From Lachnospiraceae bacterium (GTDB lineage Bacteria; Bacillota_A; Clostridia; Lachnospirales; Lachnospiraceae), in the NCBI GenBank assembly GCA_017482005.1, contig JAFUOI010000006.1, forward strand, positions 66,086 to 130,085: a stretch of DNA of 64,000 nucleotides, given 5' to 3'. The position numbers and the translations under genes were made by a program. The notes beneath the pieces were generated by a model. It was not told the origin of the DNA. It saw nothing but the letters and a program-made list of their open reading frames with translations, and made no database searches. Positions 61,973-64,000 of this stretch are shown piece after piece. Position 1 is the stretch's first letter; every line of letters begins with the position of its first letter.

Positions 61973-63684
61973 ATCTCGTCCCTCCTTTCCTCAACTACTT
62001 GTGCCAATTCCTCAAGTTCGTCTTTGAAACGGAAGCATATCTCTAACCTTTCATCGCTATATACAAGCACCTTACTGATAAAGGATTGGATAATGTCCTC
62101 TGTTAAATTGTTAAAGTTCTTATACTTCTCAATAATTGTTTCCAGCTTACTGCCTTCTTTACAACCTTTTTCATACCTCCTTTGAAGTCCCTGTAATTCA
62201 TTGATTTTCTGTTCCTCAGCCGCAACTTCATTCAGATATTTCTCTTTCGCATACAGATAGTCACTTTCGCTAAGGATACCATCCGCATAATCACTATAAA
62301 GCGAGCCTGCTCTGCTCTCTGCCTTGCTTTTTCTCCTGCAAGCCTCAATGATTTCCCTCTGATAACCTGCATTGATTTGTCTTGCCTGTTCTGTACGGTT
62401 TAACTGTTCCAGAGCCTTCCTGCCATCTAAAAACAGCTTGATATGAAGTCTGATAGCCTCCTCAACTGCACTTTCCACATCTTTCTTATTCAGACGCTTT
62501 CTTGTGCAACCCTTCTCTTTCAAAGTCTGATAAGTCTGGCAGATATATTTATAATATACCCTCGGTGGATTCAGCTTAACTCCGCTTCTATCCCTCCAAA
62601 GAGACATATTCTTGCCACAATCCGCACAAACCAAAACACCTTTTAGGAGATTCGGCTCTTTGGAAATGCTGTCGTGCTTACCATAATTGCTATGGAATTT
62701 TTCTCTGTACTTTTGCCTCTGCTCATTGATTTTTTCAAAGATTTCTCTTTCTACAATCGGCTCATGGGTATTCTTAACATAAATTCTTTCCTCCACAGGC
62801 ATCCGGGTTGTTTTCATACCCTTATATAATGCAGTTCTTGCAATACCCTGTTCCATATCACCGATATACACCGGATTTTCCAAAACCCTTGCCAATGTGC
62901 TGACCGTCCATAAACCGGACTTTGACCGTACTGATTTAACCCAGCCTCTGAGATATTTATATCTGGTAGGACAAGGAATATCATAATCATTCAATCGTCT
63001 GGCAATAGTTGTAAGACTTTCCCCGTCTGCTCTCCAATGAAAGATATTCCACACAATCTCTCTTACATCTTCATCAACAATCAGCTTGTTATGATCTTCG
63101 GGAGATTTCATATATCCATACGGAGCTGACATTCCGATAAATTTCCCCTGCTTCTGTTTCATAAGAAATGCTGAGCTTATCTTCCGTGAAAGGTCTTTTG
63201 CATAAATGTCATTTATCAGGTTCTTTAACGGAACTATCAACCCATCTTCCGTAAGATTCGGGCAACTGCTGTCATATCCGTCCGTAATTGCTATAAAACG
63301 GACACCGAAGAACGGGAATATTTTTTCAAGATAATCGCCTGCCTCCAAATAGTTTCTGCCAAGTCGTGATAAATCTTTTACAATAATGCAATCTATCTTA
63401 CCTGCCCGCATATCTGCTATCATACGGTTAAAATCAGGTCTGTCGAACTTCGTTCCGGTTACACCGTCATCATAATACTCGTCTACCACTTGAAGATATG
63501 GCTTATCCTTCACATAATCTCGTAAAAGGTAAAGCTGGTTTTCAATGGTTGTACCTTCTGACCTGCAATGCTCATCCGCAGATAATCTTGCATATAATGC
63601 TGTGCGATAAACCTTGTATTCTGCTACGGAAACCGGAGTTTCCAACTGTGTAACGGTGGTCTGCTTTCTGCTCTTTCTTGCCAT
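61930..63684 (-). CDS. Large serine recombinase 2
   Basis: 584 residues. Catalytic Ser in YARLSADEH, VKDLSRLGRNYLEAGDYLEK, recombinase domain (190-300), zinc ribbon from CADCGKNM to a later Cys pair, then coiled coil and DUF4368-like end (IISKVLVYSDERLEICFRF). The ATG abuts the stop of recombinase 3 (TAAATG), so translation is coupled. Members of such tandem groups are thought to act together (inference). Confidence 0.94.
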   Translation of the reverse strand: MARKSRKQTTVTQLETPVSVAEYKVYRTALYARLSADEHCRSEGTTIENQLYLLRDYVKDKPYLQVVDEYYDDGVTGTKFDRPDFNRMIADMRAGKIDCIIVKDLSRLGRNYLEAGDYLEKIFPFFGVRFIAITDGYDSSCPNLTEDGLIVPLKNLINDIYAKDLSRKISSAFLMKQKQGKFIGMSAPYGYMKSPEDHNKLIVDEDVREIVWNIFHWRADGESLTTIARRLNDYDIPCPTRYKYLRGWVKSVRSKSGLWTVSTLARVLENPVYIGDMEQGIARTALYKGMKTTRMPVEERIYVKNTHEPIVEREIFEKINEQRQKYREKFHSNYGKHDSISKEPNLLKGVLVCADCGKNMSLWRDRSGVKLNPPRVYYKYICQTYQTLKEKGCTRKRLNKKDVESAVEEAIRLHIKLFLDGRKALEQLNRTEQARQINAGYQREIIEACRRKSKAESRAGSLYSDYADGILSESDYLYAKEKYLNEVAAEEQKINELQGLQRRYEKGCKEGSKLETIIEKYKNFNNLTEDIIQSFISKVLVYSDERLEICFRFKDELEELAQVVEERRDEICRVKEQLAMAANM

Positions 63685-64000
63685 TTACACCACCATCCCT
63701 TCCACATAATCGTAGTTAGGATTTGCAAAGGCAATTAAGCTGCTGTGTCTCTCTGTTTCCTCCTGAAAATTGAAGATGACCTCAATTCTGTCTTTACCAT
63801 ACACACGTACCTGCTTAACCAGAGCAATTACCGCCGCACGGTCTAATTCTGTGATATTCTCAAATTTCTTAAAAGCCTTAATCCATTCCTGTCTGCTACC
63901 CTTGTTATTTTTCAAAAGCTCCACTTCATGCTCATAGGAAGTGATTGCCCTATCCGAAACAGCAATCTGATAGCTGTACTCCTCTTTCATCTGCACATAT
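63685..64000 (-). CDS. Large serine recombinase 3, C-terminal part only
   Basis: About 105 codons are visible and the frame runs off the right edge. The sequence matches the C-terminal DUF4368-like end of large serine recombinases (WIKAFKKFENITELDRAAVI, then VRVYGKDRIEVIFNFQEE). The catalytic domain lies outside the window. Confidence 0.85.
   Translation of the reverse strand, partial: YVQMKEEYSYQIAVSDRAITSYEHEVELLKNNKGSRQEWIKAFKKFENITELDRAAVIALVKQVRVYGKDRIEVIFNFQEETERHSSLIAFANPNYDYVEGMVV

Larger units (their letters stand above)
60312..64000. mobile_element. Right-hand mobile element, end with three serine recombinases
   Basis: The boundary lies between the truncated regulator and recombinase 1, within about 60305-60365; an AT-rich stretch (AAAAAAAAATTTATTTTTTT, 60323-60342) sits there and may be the recombinase 1 terminator. 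The element continues beyond the window, so cargo and type (integrative conjugative or simple transposon) are unknown. Confidence 0.75.

Overview
The window looks like the chromosome of an anaerobic, spore-forming gut Firmicute, most likely a member of Lachnospiraceae. The basis is inference from gene content: moderate-to-low GC, strong AGGAGG-type ribosome binding sites, sporulation genes (a SpoIID-like and a SpoIIQ-like protein, SpoVT, a SPOCS/LysM protein), a bile salt hydrolase, a T-box-controlled ileS, three DegV proteins, an EFR1-type ferredoxin/flavodoxin and large Ig-like surface proteins. No rRNA, tRNA or CRISPR array was seen.

Layout. 1-10730 is a cell-surface island. A giant repeat adhesin (reverse strand, running off the left edge) follows a DUF4428 zinc-ribbon gene. 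Next come a solute-binding lipoprotein and a membrane-spanning regulator with a LuxR-type DNA-binding tail (forward strand), then a second secreted surface protein (reverse). 10863-22096 holds a membrane protein of unknown role, the bile salt hydrolase, a CarD-like regulator, an NlpC/P60 hydrolase, a trigger-factor-like foldase lipoprotein, and a reverse-strand operon ispE - gntR - small membrane protein - murI - DUF1934. The spore-type SPOCS/LysM gene closes this part.

22230-33699 is biosynthesis and envelope. It has the pyrimidine genes pyrC-pyrK-pyrD behind a PrcB-like lipoprotein, a forward plsC, and a long reverse operon: spoIID-like, spoIIQ-like, amidohydrolase, GH9-like lipoprotein, ddl, murF. 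Peptidoglycan precursor synthesis is thus linked to two engulfment-type proteins that both seem to lack catalytic residues. 33898-45600 holds a sugar kinase and class II aldolase, a calcium-binding EF-hand-like protein with a putative 29-residue ORF upstream, an aconitase-family hydratase, two tandem DegV genes, a HigBA toxin-antitoxin pair, an unusual palindromic structured element, and glycogen phosphorylase.

45877-59938 contains ileS with its T-box, an MFS transporter, pncB, a third DegV gene, a repeat-rich spacer, spoVT with a hairpin over its ribosome binding site, an EFR1 gene, a c-di-GMP pair (HD-GYP hydrolase and GGDEF cyclase in one operon) and three membrane proteins of unknown role. 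From about 60.3 kb to the right edge is the end of a mobile element: three tandem large serine recombinases next to an XRE-type regulator gene that has lost its first helices, apparently the insertion target.

Candidates for undescribed biology: the solute-binding protein/membrane LuxR pair between two adhesins; the 138-bp structured palindrome at 42925-43062; the 70-bp-period array at 53296-53575; the spoVT leader hairpin; the SpoIID- and SpoIIQ-like proteins without expected active-site residues; and the small ORF at 37205-37294.
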